Source of the DNA: Bacteroidia bacterium
Lineage (GTDB): Bacteria > Bacteroidota > Bacteroidia > B-17B0 > Aurantibacillaceae
Reading direction: 5' to 3'
NCBI GenBank assembly: GCA_014378485.1
Contig: JACMNO010000092.1
Span: 1 to 64,000 of the forward strand
Length of the DNA stretch: 64,000 nucleotides
A program made the translations under genes and the position numbers. The notes under the pieces are model-generated. The model saw nothing but the letters and a program-made list of their open reading frames with translations. It did not search any database and was not told where the DNA came from. Positions 9,008 to 18,292 of the stretch are shown piece by piece. How positions within the stretch are numbered: position 1 is the first letter of the stretch; every line of letters starts with the position of its first letter.

Positions 9008-11098
9008 CTAGAGCTTTTTCAAAAGTTTTGTTGCGGGATTAAAAAAATAAAGTTCATTATTTTTAATGCATAAATAAAAGCGCTGATGAATAGGTTGAAT
9101 GGATTCAAATTCTAAATTCAGTAATTGTTTTCCGGAAGCGCCGATTAATCCGGATAAATTATTTTGTTTAACTTTATATAGTCCATTCCCGGCATTTATG
9201 ATCTCAGCGTTTTTAATAGTGTAAATGCTTTTTCCTGTCCTGTCGATCAGCGAAGTATTGACACCTTTTGCGACTACTGCGCAATTATCCTCAAAATCTT
9301 TTGCTTTATCAAATTCAACGGCTGTTACCGCTTTCAATTTACGGTCCACAAAGCCGTATTTATTATTCTTCTGTATGCGGATAATATCATCCTTTGCAAA
9401 AAATAAATTGGTATAGTTTCCAAAGTTAATCGAGTAGCGCCCATTAGCATCCACTAAGGCCACTTCATCATCCCTGATCAGCTTAAAACTTTTGCCATTC
9501 GTATAGTAACTTGCTTCAAAAGATGAATTATAATCGTAATCAACGGACGTTACAAAACATTTCTCTTTTACATTATAAAACCCATAAAGCCTGTTTTTCA
9601 CAACGAGATAAATTTCATCCCTGCAGTGAGTCACGTAATCATATTCTGTGGGCAGTATAACCTGGCCATCAACATCCATTAATCCAAACTGGTTTTTCTT
9701 TTTTACAATGGCTATCGAGTTGCTATCCACGTCTGAGATCCAGTCCCACAGAGCCGGTAACGCCTTGTTGTGAATGTCAACAAGGCCATATTGTGTGGAG
9801 AGATAGTAAGCAAATTTATTTTTAAAATTCCCTAATTTTGTATAGCTAAAAGGAATGATAATTTCTCCTTTGGCATTAATGGCACCATACACATTGTTTA
9901 ATTTGCACACATATAATTGATGAGAGGATTCATTAATGTCCTGGTAGCCTTTCGAAATGATCTGCCCTGAACGGTTGATAAGAAAACAGACACTGTCTTT
10001 TTTCGCAATAGCAATGCCATCCTTATAACTTTCTGCTTCTTCAAAAAAATGATCTGAAATTTTGAGCCCTTCTTTATTGATATAAAAACAGCTATCGTTT
10101 TTACAAACAGAAGCAAATCCTTCATTGAATGGTAAGGCATCATCAAACTGAGGTTGAATGACCCAGTTTCCCAGCGAGTCAATAAAACCGGATTTATCGT
10201 TCAGGTTTTTCACCAGGATAAGTACGTTTTGGGTTAAGGATATCTCTTTAAGAAGGGTTTGATTGTAAGGGTAATCTGGATATTTTTGCAAGAAACCGGT
10301 TAGTTCTTCCTTGCTATATTGTTTAACTGATAAACTATACAATAATTTCCAGGCCGCTTCATTGGTTAAATTGCTGCTGTATATTTTTATAAAATTATAT
10401 AAGCTGTCAGCGGAATGAAATTGTTGTGTAAAGTTAAACAAACTCATTTCTGCTTCAGGAACATGAGGGTTCCGGGAAAATTGTGTAATGAATTGCTGTA
10501 ATTGGTTTTTTGATTTCTGTGGCGTTTTTTCAGTGAACTGAAAGTCATAAAAAAGTGTCTGAGCTTTTGAATAGATCCAGCTCTCAGGATGGTTCAATAA
10601 AAATTGACGAACACTGTCGCTCGAATGATAACTTACCACGTTGTTTAAACGTAACTCATCGCGCCTGAAGTAACTTTCAGAAAGCAGGGAATCAGTTGAG
10701 AAATAAAAATGTTTTAAATAATGATTCAAATCGTTAACCGACCCGGTATTACCATAAGTACCAAAACCTTTATAACTGATTTTTTGTACTAAATCATTTA
10801 TGCTTTGTTTGTTTATATGATATGTTAAAAATGTGACGGTATCTTTAAATTGGTTTTTTGCAACTGCAATGTATTTCGCTGCACTATCTATATTTGAAAA
10901 GGGGTTGTCTGACCTGTAAAATATGGTAGCCAGACCATAGGAAGATTCACAGGGATATTTTTTATGCGCTTTATAGAAAAGTTGTTTTGCTTTAAAATAG
11001 TCATATACTGATAGAGCCTCAAACGCGCCAGAGATCTTATTTCCCCAAAGTTTTGAAACTAAACATATTATAACAACGACAATTATTTTTCTCATCAA
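9008..11098 (-). CDS. Secreted WG-repeat protein
   Basis: 696-aa exported protein. An N-terminal hydrophobic signal (MMRKIIVVVIICLVSKLWG) is followed by a helical, TPR-like half (to about residue 290) and then a C-terminal half made of WG repeats from about 300 to 690. Repeated units read like DSLGNWVIQPQFDDALPFNEGFA and VDGQVILPTEYDYV. WG repeats form beta-propeller-like or solenoid folds and are common in Bacteroidota surface or periplasmic proteins of unknown role. There is no C-terminal T9SS sorting domain, so a periplasmic location is as likely as a surface one. It is divergent from the small membrane-protein gene at 11142. Confidence 0.85.
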   Translation of the reverse strand: MMRKIIVVVIICLVSKLWGNKISGAFEALSVYDYFKAKQLFYKAHKKYPCESSYGLATIFYRSDNPFSNIDSAAKYIAVAKNQFKDTVTFLTYHINKQSINDLVQKISYKGFGTYGNTGSVNDLNHYLKHFYFSTDSLLSESYFRRDELRLNNVVSYHSSDSVRQFLLNHPESWIYSKAQTLFYDFQFTEKTPQKSKNQLQQFITQFSRNPHVPEAEMSLFNFTQQFHSADSLYNFIKIYSSNLTNEAAWKLLYSLSVKQYSKEELTGFLQKYPDYPYNQTLLKEISLTQNVLILVKNLNDKSGFIDSLGNWVIQPQFDDALPFNEGFASVCKNDSCFYINKEGLKISDHFFEEAESYKDGIAIAKKDSVCFLINRSGQIISKGYQDINESSHQLYVCKLNNVYGAINAKGEIIIPFSYTKLGNFKNKFAYYLSTQYGLVDIHNKALPALWDWISDVDSNSIAIVKKKNQFGLMDVDGQVILPTEYDYVTHCRDEIYLVVKNRLYGFYNVKEKCFVTSVDYDYNSSFEASYYTNGKSFKLIRDDEVALVDANGRYSINFGNYTNLFFAKDDIIRIQKNNKYGFVDRKLKAVTAVEFDKAKDFEDNCAVVAKGVNTSLIDRTGKSIYTIKNAEIINAGNGLYKVKQNNLSGLIGASGKQLLNLEFESIQPIHQRFYLCIKNNELYFFNPATKLLKKL

Positions 11099-11141
11099 TT
11101 CCCCGTAAAATTATAAATTGCGGTCTAAATTAATTGAAAAG

Positions 11142-11333
11142 ATGTTGACAACAGGTAATTTGATTTTTACAGGAGTTTTTATTGTGATTTTTGTAATAGT
11201 TATGCTTTGGTCTTACAAAAAGGACAGTATTAGTGATAAAATTCATTTCAAAGGTGCTTCCAAAATTCTTATGATTACTATAATAGTAATTTTGTTGATG
11301 CTTTTATATGTTAAAATGCGCCATCGCCTTTAA
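11142..11333 (+). CDS. Small two-helix membrane protein, unknown function
   Basis: A 63-aa protein with two predicted membrane helices (LIFTGVFIVIFVIVMLWSY and ILMITIIVILLMLLYV) separated by a short charged loop (KKDSISDKIHFKGASK). The ORF track extends upstream to a TTG at 11118; the ATG at 11142 is preferred because it begins just ahead of the first helix and TTG starts are rare in this phylum. It is divergent from the WG-repeat gene and 59 nt before the secreted 262-aa protein. I do not recognise the family. Confidence 0.55.
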   Translation: MLTTGNLIFTGVFIVIFVIVMLWSYKKDSISDKIHFKGASKILMITIIVILLMLLYVKMRHRL

Positions 11334-11392
11334 ATTATCGTGTTTTTTTTCTATTTTTACATTATTCAGTTCGCTACCAAATTAATTTTATA

Positions 11393-12181
11393 ATGAAAAA
11401 TTTATTTTTTATATTTTCTTTTGTTATTCTGTCGTTCAATTTAAAGAGCAGTGTTCTTATTGTTGAAGGTAAATTTCAAAATAAGAATATTTTTATACAA
11501 AATGCATTTGGGGCAAATGGTGTTGGTTTTTGTGCTACAGAAATTAAAGTAAATGGTGTGATCACAACAGATGAAGTTAATTCCTCCTCTTTTGAAATTG
11601 ATCTGACAGCAATGAACATTAAGCCAGGACAGAAAGTCGTTATTGAGATCAGTCATAAAAGTGATTGCGTACCGGTTGTTTTAAACCCTGAAGTTTTAAA
11701 GCCCCGTCCCACGTTTGAAGTGTTAAGCATGAATATTAATTCATCCGGTATTTTAAAATGGACAGCCAAAAATGAAAGTGGTCCATTGCCTTATGTTGTT
11801 GAACAATTTAAATGGAACAAATGGGTGTATGTTGGAGAAGTTCAGGGATTAGGCAGTCCGGATAATCACGATTATTCTTTCCGGATAGCAACTCATAGCG
11901 GAGAAAATAAATTCAGGGTAAAGCAGGTTGGATTAGGCTCCACTCCTAAAGTATCTTCTGCAGTTATTATTAATTCGGGTACGGATAAGCCTTCTTTTAT
12001 GATCACAAAAAACAATAAAGCAATTCAGTATACAACAGAAACTGCATTTGAGGTATATGATGCGTTTGGAACTGTTGTCGAAAAAGGATTCGGTAAAGAA
12101 ACCACTATTGATAACCTTGAGAAAGGTAAATATTATTTGTGTTACGATAACCAGGTAGCAGAGTTTGAAAAGAAGAAATAA
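11393..12181 (+). CDS. Secreted protein with a probable degenerate T9SS C-terminal domain
   Basis: A 262-aa protein with a clear signal peptide (MKNLFFIFSFVILSFNLKSS). The body looks like beta-strand-rich Ig-like domains (about 20-110 and 115-190), the second resembling a fibronectin-type fold. The last 60 residues follow the pattern of a type A T9SS sorting domain (FEVYDAFGTVVEKGFG, then IDNLEKGKYYLCYDNQ) but lack the YPNP start and the usual conserved terminal strand, ending FEKKK. I infer a cell-surface or secreted protein with a divergent or decayed sorting domain. A strong terminator follows at 12208-12238. No specific function is recognisable. Confidence 0.7.
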   Translation: MKNLFFIFSFVILSFNLKSSVLIVEGKFQNKNIFIQNAFGANGVGFCATEIKVNGVITTDEVNSSSFEIDLTAMNIKPGQKVVIEISHKSDCVPVVLNPEVLKPRPTFEVLSMNINSSGILKWTAKNESGPLPYVVEQFKWNKWVYVGEVQGLGSPDNHDYSFRIATHSGENKFRVKQVGLGSTPKVSSAVIINSGTDKPSFMITKNNKAIQYTTETAFEVYDAFGTVVEKGFGKETTIDNLEKGKYYLCYDNQVAEFEKKK

Positions 12182-12207
12182 ATCTAATTACTTCAATTAT
12201 TATAGAT

Positions 12208-12238
12208 AGGCTGTCTCAAAAGGACAGCCTTTATTTTT
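12208..12238 (+). terminator. Rho-independent terminator
   Basis: The stem AGGCTGTC pairs perfectly with GACAGCCT (8 bp) around a 7-nt loop and is followed by TTATTTTT. It ends the secreted 262-aa gene and lies between it and the convergent outer-membrane protein gene, so it may also serve the other strand. Confidence 0.85.
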
Positions 12239-12287
12239 ATAAAATCACTCATAGAAAGCAGTAATCTATGGGACTATGTGTTAAAAC

Positions 12288-13343
12288 CTAAAATCTCAAA
12301 CCCATTCCAAATTCCAGCCAGTTATGAAACAACCTGATTCTAGATTCTTTGATTGGTATGGTATTGAATTCAGTCTGATAAATGAAATTAAAGAAAAAAT
12401 GATTCCCGTTATAGCCAAACTGTGCTTTGCCGCTGGCATATGTGGGAAAATTGATCCAAAATCTTTTTCTGTCTGTTTGCTCATAACTTTGGAACTGAAA
12501 ACCTGAACCCGCCATAATAACTGGGGTTATATGAAATTTTTTAATTACAAACTGGTATCCAAAGCCTAAAGAAATGATTGTGCTCGTAAAATTTCCGTAA
12601 CTTAATTTATCAAGGTTAGGATATAAATGACCCTGTGTTGGTGGAACAAAACTGGTGTCGGTTTCTATGCGCTGATAACGTTCAGAAATTCCCATAAGGA
12701 AAGATCCGGCACTTTTCTTTTGCCTTTCTCCCTGCGAAAAAGCAGCGTTCATTGAGAAGTTTTTGTTAAAATTGAAACCTAAGTTCAAACCTACTTCGAG
12801 GATTCTTAATCCCGGAGATTTTGGATAGCCAAGTGAGTCTTGGTTCCAATCAGGATAATAAGGTTGATAATTTGACAGATAAAAACCTTTATAATCTCTG
12901 TAAAATAGACCCCAGTTAACTATACGACCCTGAATATTAATATTAATATTTCTGAATTTAGTTTCGCCATATTTTTGTTTGAGTGCTTCGCTTGCCGGCA
13001 ATTGAATGGCGGCGGAGACATACACCTTTTTAATCTTCAATGACAGTCCAACAACACCGGGCATGGCAGGTCTATAAGAGAATTTATCGCCTTTGCCAAA
13101 CATCCGGTTACTAACATTGATAGAAACAATGGGATATACAAAACGTGGGCGGATTAAAAAATTCTTTGGAAAGGCCTCAATATTTTCCGGAAGCTCCTTT
13201 ACTTTTTTTGCTTTCTTTTCTTCTTTAGTCGGCACGCCTTGGCGTGACTCTTTATTTTGCTTATCCTGCGCAAAGAGCGAAGAATTCATTAATAAAATGA
13301 ATAAAATGATAAACTGTTTTAATCTTAATGACATGATATGCAA
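12288..13343 (-). CDS. Outer-membrane beta-barrel protein, DUF4421-like
   Basis: 351-aa protein with a signal peptide ending SSLFAQ, a lysine/glutamate-rich linker (residues 28-55), and a region of alternating amphipathic strands typical of an outer-membrane beta barrel. The final residues GMGLRF end in phenylalanine, as expected for BAM-assembled barrels. Motifs such as RDYKGFYLSNYQPYYPDW recall the DUF4421 family of Bacteroidota, but this assignment is from memory. The second methionine (MSLRLKQF, residue 4) is an equally plausible start. Divergent from the GT2-DUF2062 gene. Function unknown. Confidence 0.7.
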   Translation of the reverse strand: MHIMSLRLKQFIILFILLMNSSLFAQDKQNKESRQGVPTKEEKKAKKVKELPENIEAFPKNFLIRPRFVYPIVSINVSNRMFGKGDKFSYRPAMPGVVGLSLKIKKVYVSAAIQLPASEALKQKYGETKFRNININIQGRIVNWGLFYRDYKGFYLSNYQPYYPDWNQDSLGYPKSPGLRILEVGLNLGFNFNKNFSMNAAFSQGERQKKSAGSFLMGISERYQRIETDTSFVPPTQGHLYPNLDKLSYGNFTSTIISLGFGYQFVIKKFHITPVIMAGSGFQFQSYEQTDRKRFWINFPTYASGKAQFGYNGNHFFFNFIYQTEFNTIPIKESRIRLFHNWLEFGMGLRF

Positions 13344-13414
13344 ACTTAAAAAAAGAATTAGAAAGCTAAAGATGGTTTTTACAAGTATTATTTATTTATT
13401 TTTACCAATCCGTA

Positions 13415-14623
13415 ATGATTGAACCTCAGGAACAAAAAGAATATGTAAAGCAGAAATTCAAACAACTTAAGTGTTGTGTGCTCATTCCTACTTACAATAA
13501 CGCAAAAACGATAGAAGCAGTCATCCAAACTGTGATTGAATATTGCGATAACATTATTGTTGTAAATGATGGTTGCACCGATCACACCGCAGAAATATTA
13601 GTGAAATATCCTAAGCTTACAGTCGTTACTCATACGGTTAATAAAGGGAAAGGATTGGGTTTGAGAAACGGTTTTTCAAAAGCTAATGAGGCAGGGTTTG
13701 ATTATGCGATCAGCATTGACAGTGATGGACAACATTATCCAAAAGATTTTATTTTATTTTTAGATAAAATAGAAAAGGAGCCCGGAAGTCTTATTATTGG
13801 CGCAAGAAACATGACAGTTGAAAATGTGCCGAACAAAAGTACATTCGGAAATAAGTTCAGTAATTTTTGGTTTTGGGCAGAAACGGGAATTACTTTACCC
13901 GATACACAAAGTGGGTATCGCTTGTATCCTGTTCAGCGTTTAAAAAAGATTTGGTTGTTTACCACTAAGTTTGAATTGGAAATTGAGGTGATAGTGAAAG
14001 CAGCATGGAGAGGAATTCCCATTCTTTCTGTTCCTGTTAGTGTTTATTATGCTCCGCCCGGAGAGCGTGTTTCGCATTTTATCCCAAGTAGAGACAGTAC
14101 ACGCATCAGTTTTTTAAATACGTATTTAGTGGTTTTGGCTGCATTATTTTGGCGTCCGGTAATGCTGGTTCGAAAAATGAACCTGAAGAACTTTAAGAGA
14201 GTGTGGAAAGAAGAAGTTGTGGCTGCTCATGAGAGCGCACAGAAAAAAGCACTATCAGTAGGCGTTGGTTTATTTTTTGGAATTGTTCCTATCTGGGGGT
14301 TTCAATTTGCCTTAGCAATTTTTTCAGCCGTGTTTTTTAAATTAAATAAAATCATTGTCGGATTAACGGCTCAGATCTCTGTTCCCCCTATGATTCCTTT
14401 TGTGCTCTATGCTAGTGTAAAAACTGGGGAATGTGTACTGGGACAAAATGTAAACCTGGATTTGGATAAAATCCTGACCATAGAAACACTAAAAAATTTA
14501 TATGTGTATTATGTAGGTGCAACCGTTTTATCATTGGTGGCGGGCGTTGCAGGGTTTTTAGTTACCTGGGTATTATTAAAACTATTTGGTTATAAAGCCA
14601 CTATTAAAAAATCAAATGACTGA
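13415..14623 (+). CDS. Family 2 glycosyltransferase fused to DUF2062
   Basis: 402-aa protein. The first 200 residues are a GT-A fold glycosyltransferase similar to dolichyl-phosphate mannose synthases: CVLIPTYNNAKTI, VVNDGCTDHT, and the metal-binding SIDSDGQHYPKDF. The C-terminal third (about 270-395) is a membrane-embedded DUF2062 domain (GVGLFFGIVPIWGFQFALA, ISVPPMIPFVLY). The enzyme probably glycosylates a polyprenyl phosphate or lipid at the inner membrane; the substrate cannot be read from sequence. Its stop overlaps the start of the downstream pseudouridine synthase by 8 nt, implying co-transcription. Confidence 0.87.
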   Translation: MIEPQEQKEYVKQKFKQLKCCVLIPTYNNAKTIEAVIQTVIEYCDNIIVVNDGCTDHTAEILVKYPKLTVVTHTVNKGKGLGLRNGFSKANEAGFDYAISIDSDGQHYPKDFILFLDKIEKEPGSLIIGARNMTVENVPNKSTFGNKFSNFWFWAETGITLPDTQSGYRLYPVQRLKKIWLFTTKFELEIEVIVKAAWRGIPILSVPVSVYYAPPGERVSHFIPSRDSTRISFLNTYLVVLAALFWRPVMLVRKMNLKNFKRVWKEEVVAAHESAQKKALSVGVGLFFGIVPIWGFQFALAIFSAVFFKLNKIIVGLTAQISVPPMIPFVLYASVKTGECVLGQNVNLDLDKILTIETLKNLYVYYVGATVLSLVAGVAGFLVTWVLLKLFGYKATIKKSND

Positions 14624-15236
14624 TCGTTATTTTATTATCAATAAGCCTTACAAAATGGTTTCACAATTTGTAAGTCCTGATAAAGTAAATTTATTGGGCG
14701 ATCTGGATTTTGAATTCCCGGAAGGAACGCATGCCATTGGAAGGCTTGATAATAACTCGGAAGGCTTGTTACTTTTAACAACAAATAAACGTGTTACTAA
14801 ATTATTATTTGAAAGCGAAACTCCACACAAACGCACCTATCTTGTGCAGGTTGAAAAAGTAGTGAATGAAGAACGCCTTCGTCAATTGCAAACAGGAATA
14901 ACAATCAGGGTAAAGGGTGGTGGTTATTATACTACAACGCCTTGCGAAGTAGAGATCGTTGAAAAACCAAAGGATCTGCCAAAGCGTGGACATGAATTTC
15001 GTGAAGACCTGCCGCACTCGTGGCTCTTAATTACATTAACCGAAGGAAAATATCACCAGATCCGTAAAATGGTTTCATCGGTGTATCATCATTGTAAAAG
15101 ACTGATCCGGGTATCGATCGAAGATTTAGAATTAGAAGACCTTCAGCCCGGTTGTGTCAGAGAAATTGAAGAAGAAGATTTTTTTAGAAAACTGAAGATT
15201 GATTACAAGGCTGACTTGTTAGAAAGCAATGATTAA
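14616..15236 (+). CDS. rluE: rRNA pseudouridine synthase of the RsuA/RluB/RluE family
   Basis: 206-aa cytoplasmic enzyme that isomerises uridine to pseudouridine in rRNA. The catalytic motif GRLDNNSEGLLLLTTN holds the active-site aspartate, and KYHQIRKMVSSVYHHCKRLIRVSI is the conserved C-terminal substrate-binding element. There is no N-terminal S4 domain, and the short length fits RluE (23S rRNA) better than RluB/RsuA. The ORF track starts at a TTG ten codons earlier; the ATG at 14616 is preferred because it begins right at the conserved fold (RYFIINKPYKMVSQF). Its stop overlaps the convergent membrane-protein gene by 4 nt. Confidence 0.88.
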   Translation: MTDRYFIINKPYKMVSQFVSPDKVNLLGDLDFEFPEGTHAIGRLDNNSEGLLLLTTNKRVTKLLFESETPHKRTYLVQVEKVVNEERLRQLQTGITIRVKGGGYYTTTPCEVEIVEKPKDLPKRGHEFREDLPHSWLLITLTEGKYHQIRKMVSSVYHHCKRLIRVSIEDLELEDLQPGCVREIEEEDFFRKLKIDYKADLLESND

Positions 15237-15790
15237 TTATTCTGTGTCAAAAACTTATTCAGTGTAACAATAATCTTATTTGCTTCATCATCATTTAGCT
15301 GCATCCCAAACTTAATCAGCTTCGATTGACATATAAATTCAATACGTTCACCACCCTTTACCCAAAATGTCTGGCTGAAGGTGTCGGCGATACTTCCCGT
15401 AGTTAAAGAAATGATACTAAAGCCGGAGAGCAGGTTAATATCAAATTCTTTTATTTTGCCACGCCCGTTAACATCTTGCTGATACAGGATCTTACCTTTT
15501 TTGATCCATAGTTTTTCTTTTCCGAAGCGTTTCCACATATATACGCGGATGATCTTAAATTCGAAATAAGCCCAGAAACCCAGCCACACAATGATCATCA
15601 ACTTTGCATTATCATTGGTAAGCTTAAAATAATTGGCCAGTATAATTATCCCGCTTACCGACCAGGCCATGAGCCATAGAAACATCAGGTTCACTTTCTT
15701 TTTATTATCGGTTGGTAATATTACTAAACTAAATATTTTGTCTTTGATCAAAACCGAAGAGCGTTTTCCTATGACCTGAATGTTTTCCAT
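15233..15790 (-). CDS. Membrane protein of unknown function with two helices
   Basis: 185-aa protein. Two membrane helices at about 33-53 (LMFLWLMAWSVSGIIILANYF) and 62-80 (AKLMIIVWLGFWAYFEFKII) are followed by a soluble domain of short strands and a final helix (DDEANKIIVTLNKFLTQN), an arrangement like PH-like bacterial membrane proteins. I do not recognise a named family. The gene is convergent with the pseudouridine synthase and overlaps it by 4 nt. The upstream 164-nt gap contains a repeat-like sequence (15868-15955). Confidence 0.65.
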   Translation of the reverse strand: MENIQVIGKRSSVLIKDKIFSLVILPTDNKKKVNLMFLWLMAWSVSGIIILANYFKLTNDNAKLMIIVWLGFWAYFEFKIIRVYMWKRFGKEKLWIKKGKILYQQDVNGRGKIKEFDINLLSGFSIISLTTGSIADTFSQTFWVKGGERIEFICQSKLIKFGMQLNDDEANKIIVTLNKFLTQNN

Positions 15791-15867
15791 TATTTTTCAG
15801 TACTTTTTTTTAACACTTAAAAACATAGCATTTCTATTTTTATAGAATTTATTATAGAAGTTGCGCT

Positions 15868-15955
15868 ATTTAACAATACTACTATGTACTTAGCAATGTT
15901 ACCTAAATTAATCTGCGGCTTTTATTATTCTATGCGTCTATGTGGTTTGTGTTTT
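15868..15955. repeat. Repeat-like intergenic sequence
   Basis: This gap contains ACTATGTACTTAGCAATG and TCTATGCGTCTATGTGGTTTG, resembling the AACCACATAGACACATAG-type short repeats that recur between genes in Bacteroidota genomes. It lies between the comB stop and the start of the 185-aa membrane-protein gene. Only loosely conserved here. Confidence 0.3.
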
Positions 15956-16662
15956 TATAATTTAACCAAGTATTTTCCTTCCATGACTGGTATGACAGGA
16001 CATTGATTAGGGGTTAAGCAATAGCGGATATCACGCTCAAGATCTAATTTTGCTAAACGGTTCCTATGCGAAGAATTTGACAAAAAGCCATATAGGTCAT
16101 CTTTAGCAAGCACGTATAAATGATTAGAGGCGATTGCAGAATCACAAGTGATTTCAAAACCTGATTCTGTAGTTAGTTTGTGAACGATTGCGCCTGCAAA
16201 TATAGTATCTTCTAAATTGAATTTATTTTTCCAACCGGCACACACTAAAATAACTTCTTTCTTTTGTTCCGCCAGATATTCGCATAACACATCGAGGTTT
16301 AAAAAACTGCCAACTAAAATTTTTGATGCATGGCGGCTCGCCTCTATAGCTTGTGTACCATTTGTTGTTGAAATAGCGATAGTTTTTCCTTTCACTTTAC
16401 TGTTCATATATCCAAAAGGACTATTCCCCAATTCAAAGCCTTCCATCATTTCACCGTTACGCTCAGCAGCAGCTAGGTAACCGTTACGCTGATATTCCAA
16501 TGCTTCTTCAACGGTAGCAACGGGAATCATTTTACTCACACCATGGTAAAAAGCGGTAACAATCGCTGAAGTTGCCCTGAAAACATCAATCACAACAACG
16601 ATTGCATCCGGTTTGTGAAACAGGTTATAGGCTTGTGGTGTATAGCAAACTTCTATGTTCAT
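15955..16662 (-). CDS. comB: 2-phosphosulfolactate phosphatase
   Basis: 235-aa cytoplasmic phosphatase that converts 2-phosphosulfolactate to sulfolactate. The ComB family is recognisable from VVVIDVFRATSAIVTAFYHG at residues 22-41, AAERNGEMMEGFELGNSP, KTIAISTTNGTQAI and VLVCAGWKNKFNLEDTIFAGAIV, and the length matches the family. In archaea ComB serves coenzyme M synthesis; in Bacteroidota the gene is widespread without the rest of that pathway, so sulfolactate may feed another sulfonate or sulfonolipid route (inference). It follows gcvT on the same strand after a gap of 37 nt containing one repeat arm. Confidence 0.9.
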   Translation of the reverse strand: MNIEVCYTPQAYNLFHKPDAIVVVIDVFRATSAIVTAFYHGVSKMIPVATVEEALEYQRNGYLAAAERNGEMMEGFELGNSPFGYMNSKVKGKTIAISTTNGTQAIEASRHASKILVGSFLNLDVLCEYLAEQKKEVILVCAGWKNKFNLEDTIFAGAIVHKLTTESGFEITCDSAIASNHLYVLAKDDLYGFLSNSSHRNRLAKLDLERDIRYCLTPNQCPVIPVMEGKYLVKL

Positions 16663-16676
16663 GTAATTATTTTTTT

Positions 16677-16700
16677 GTCAGTCTGAGCGGAGTCGAAGAC
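16677..16700. repeat. Single arm of a dispersed intergenic repeat
   Basis: GTCAGTCTGAGCGGAGTCGA followed by AGAC matches the GTCAGTCTGAGCGAAGTCGAAGAC-type sequence common between Bacteroidota genes. It abuts the gcvT stop codon and its ends (GTC and GAC) are inverted repeats of each other. A longer relative of this class lies at 8901-8983. Confidence 0.5.
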
Positions 16701-17782
16701 TATTTTTTAAGAAAAGGTATTTTACAAACTTTTGCTTTTATGGCTTTGTCGCGGATCATTACAAAAATCTCTGTATCCGATTTTGCAAATTCTTTATTTA
16801 CGTAACCCATTCCAATTGCTTTATTTAAAGTGGGCGATTGTGTTCCGGAAGACACTTTTCCAATAATGTTTCCATTGGCATCGGCAATTTGGTAATCATG
16901 ACGTGGAATCCCACGATCGATCATTTCAAAACCCACTAATTTTTTAGTAACGCCTTCTGTCTTTTGTTTTTCTATAGCAGCGCGGTTCGTAAAGTCTTTT
17001 GTGAATTTGGTGATCCAGCCGAGGCCTGCTTCAATCGGAGAAGTTGTATCATCAATGTCGTTTCCATATAAACAGAAGCCCATTTCTAAACGCAGAGTAT
17101 CACGAGCACCTAAACCAATAGGTTTGATACCAAATTCTTTGCCTGCTTCAAAAATGGAATCCCATATTTTTTCGGCATTTTCATTTTTAAAGTAAAGTTC
17201 AAAGCCTCCTGCACCTGTATATCCCGTGTTTGAGATCACTACATTATCTATGCCGCTAAATTTCCCTTTGGCAAAAGAGTAGTAGGGGATATCAGCCAGT
17301 TTCACATCTGTTAACTTCTGCAAGGTTTCTATTGCTTTAGGGCCTTGAATGGCTAATAATGATGTTTCTTCAGAAATGTTTTTCATGTCAACTCCATCGC
17401 TATTATGTTTGCTGATCCAGTTCCAGTCTTTTTCAATGTTGGAAGCATTCACTACTAACATATAGGTTTTTTCATTTATACGATATACGATCAGATCATC
17501 CACAATTCCTCCGTCATTATTTGGCAAACAGGAGTACTGCGCTTTTCCATCTGTTAATACTGAAGCATCATTGCTGGTTACTTTTTGAATCAGGTCAAGG
17601 GCTTTGTCTCCTTTTAAAATAAACTCACCCATGTGGCTAACATCAAATACACCAACAGAATTGCGCACAGTTGCATGTTCATCATTTAATCCACTGTAAG
17701 AAACGGGCATGTTATATCCTGCAAAAGGAACCATTTTGGCGCCTAAAGAAATATGTTTTTGTGATAATGCGGTGTTTTTCAT
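16700..17782 (-). CDS. gcvT: Aminomethyltransferase, glycine cleavage system T protein
   Basis: 360-aa cytoplasmic T protein of the glycine cleavage system. It transfers the methylene group from aminomethyl-lipoyl GcvH to tetrahydrofolate, releasing ammonia. The family is clear from [23 protein letters not shown] region features, [31 protein letters not shown] (folate-binding aspartate), [11 protein letters not shown] and [20 protein letters not shown]. Length is normal. gcvH and gcvP are not in the window, so the complex is encoded at several loci. The next gene upstream, a nucleotidyltransferase, is unrelated in function. Confidence 0.96.
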   Translation of the reverse strand: MKNTALSQKHISLGAKMVPFAGYNMPVSYSGLNDEHATVRNSVGVFDVSHMGEFILKGDKALDLIQKVTSNDASVLTDGKAQYSCLPNNDGGIVDDLIVYRINEKTYMLVVNASNIEKDWNWISKHNSDGVDMKNISEETSLLAIQGPKAIETLQKLTDVKLADIPYYSFAKGKFSGIDNVVISNTGYTGAGGFELYFKNENAEKIWDSIFEAGKEFGIKPIGLGARDTLRLEMGFCLYGNDIDDTTSPIEAGLGWITKFTKDFTNRAAIEKQKTEGVTKKLVGFEMIDRGIPRHDYQIADANGNIIGKVSSGTQSPTLNKAIGMGYVNKEFAKSDTEIFVMIRDKAIKAKVCKIPFLKK

Positions 17783-17813
17783 ATATATAAATTGGTTACG
17801 AATGTATGTATTA

Positions 17814-18290
17814 TTATGTATTATTTTGACGTTTAATTTTTTCTAATTCTTCAACATCCAACTGATCTTTCAACCGGTTAGCAGCTTTTTTTGATTCAAT
17901 TAACTGGTTAATATGAAAGAAGCGGATAGATGTGTTTTTGATAACAGCTTCGTTACTGACCAGATAACAATCATCAAATTTTTCTTGCCCAAAACCTTTC
18001 AGATTTGTCATAATATCTAGTTCAAAACCTGAAGGTAAATTAATAGAAGACCAACCGGGAACGAAATCTATGTTTTGTAAATCAGGAATTGAATCAAGGC
18101 CTATTTCTTGTAGCGATTTTTGTAATGCCTTCCGGTTTTCTTTTGAATCTTTGATCCAGATATCGATATCATTAGTTAGCCTGTTATATCCGTTTAATAT
18201 TGAAGCAAATCCTCCTACCATGATATACTTTAAATTATGTTTTTGGAAAGCGCGCCACAAATTAAGAAGTTCATCATCCTCAATATCCAT
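17814..18290 (-). CDS. Minimal nucleotidyltransferase-fold protein
   Basis: 158-aa protein with the nucleotidyltransferase signature [17 protein letters not shown] followed by TNDIDIWI, i.e. the GG(F/L)A helix and the DID metal-binding pair, and a helical tail ([21 protein letters not shown]) as in DUF6036/AbiEii-like proteins. Such proteins may nucleotidylate RNA or protein targets and often occur in two-gene toxin-antitoxin-like modules, but the activity here is unproven. The start lies 2 nt after the stop of a 44-aa ORF (18293-18427), so the two are translationally linked. Compare the related pair at 25021-25720. Confidence 0.8.
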   Translation of the reverse strand: MDIEDDELLNLWRAFQKHNLKYIMVGGFASILNGYNRLTNDIDIWIKDSKENRKALQKSLQEIGLDSIPDLQNIDFVPGWSSINLPSGFELDIMTNLKGFGQEKFDDCYLVSNEAVIKNTSIRFFHINQLIESKKAANRLKDQLDVEELEKIKRQNNT

Positions 18291-18292
18291 GA

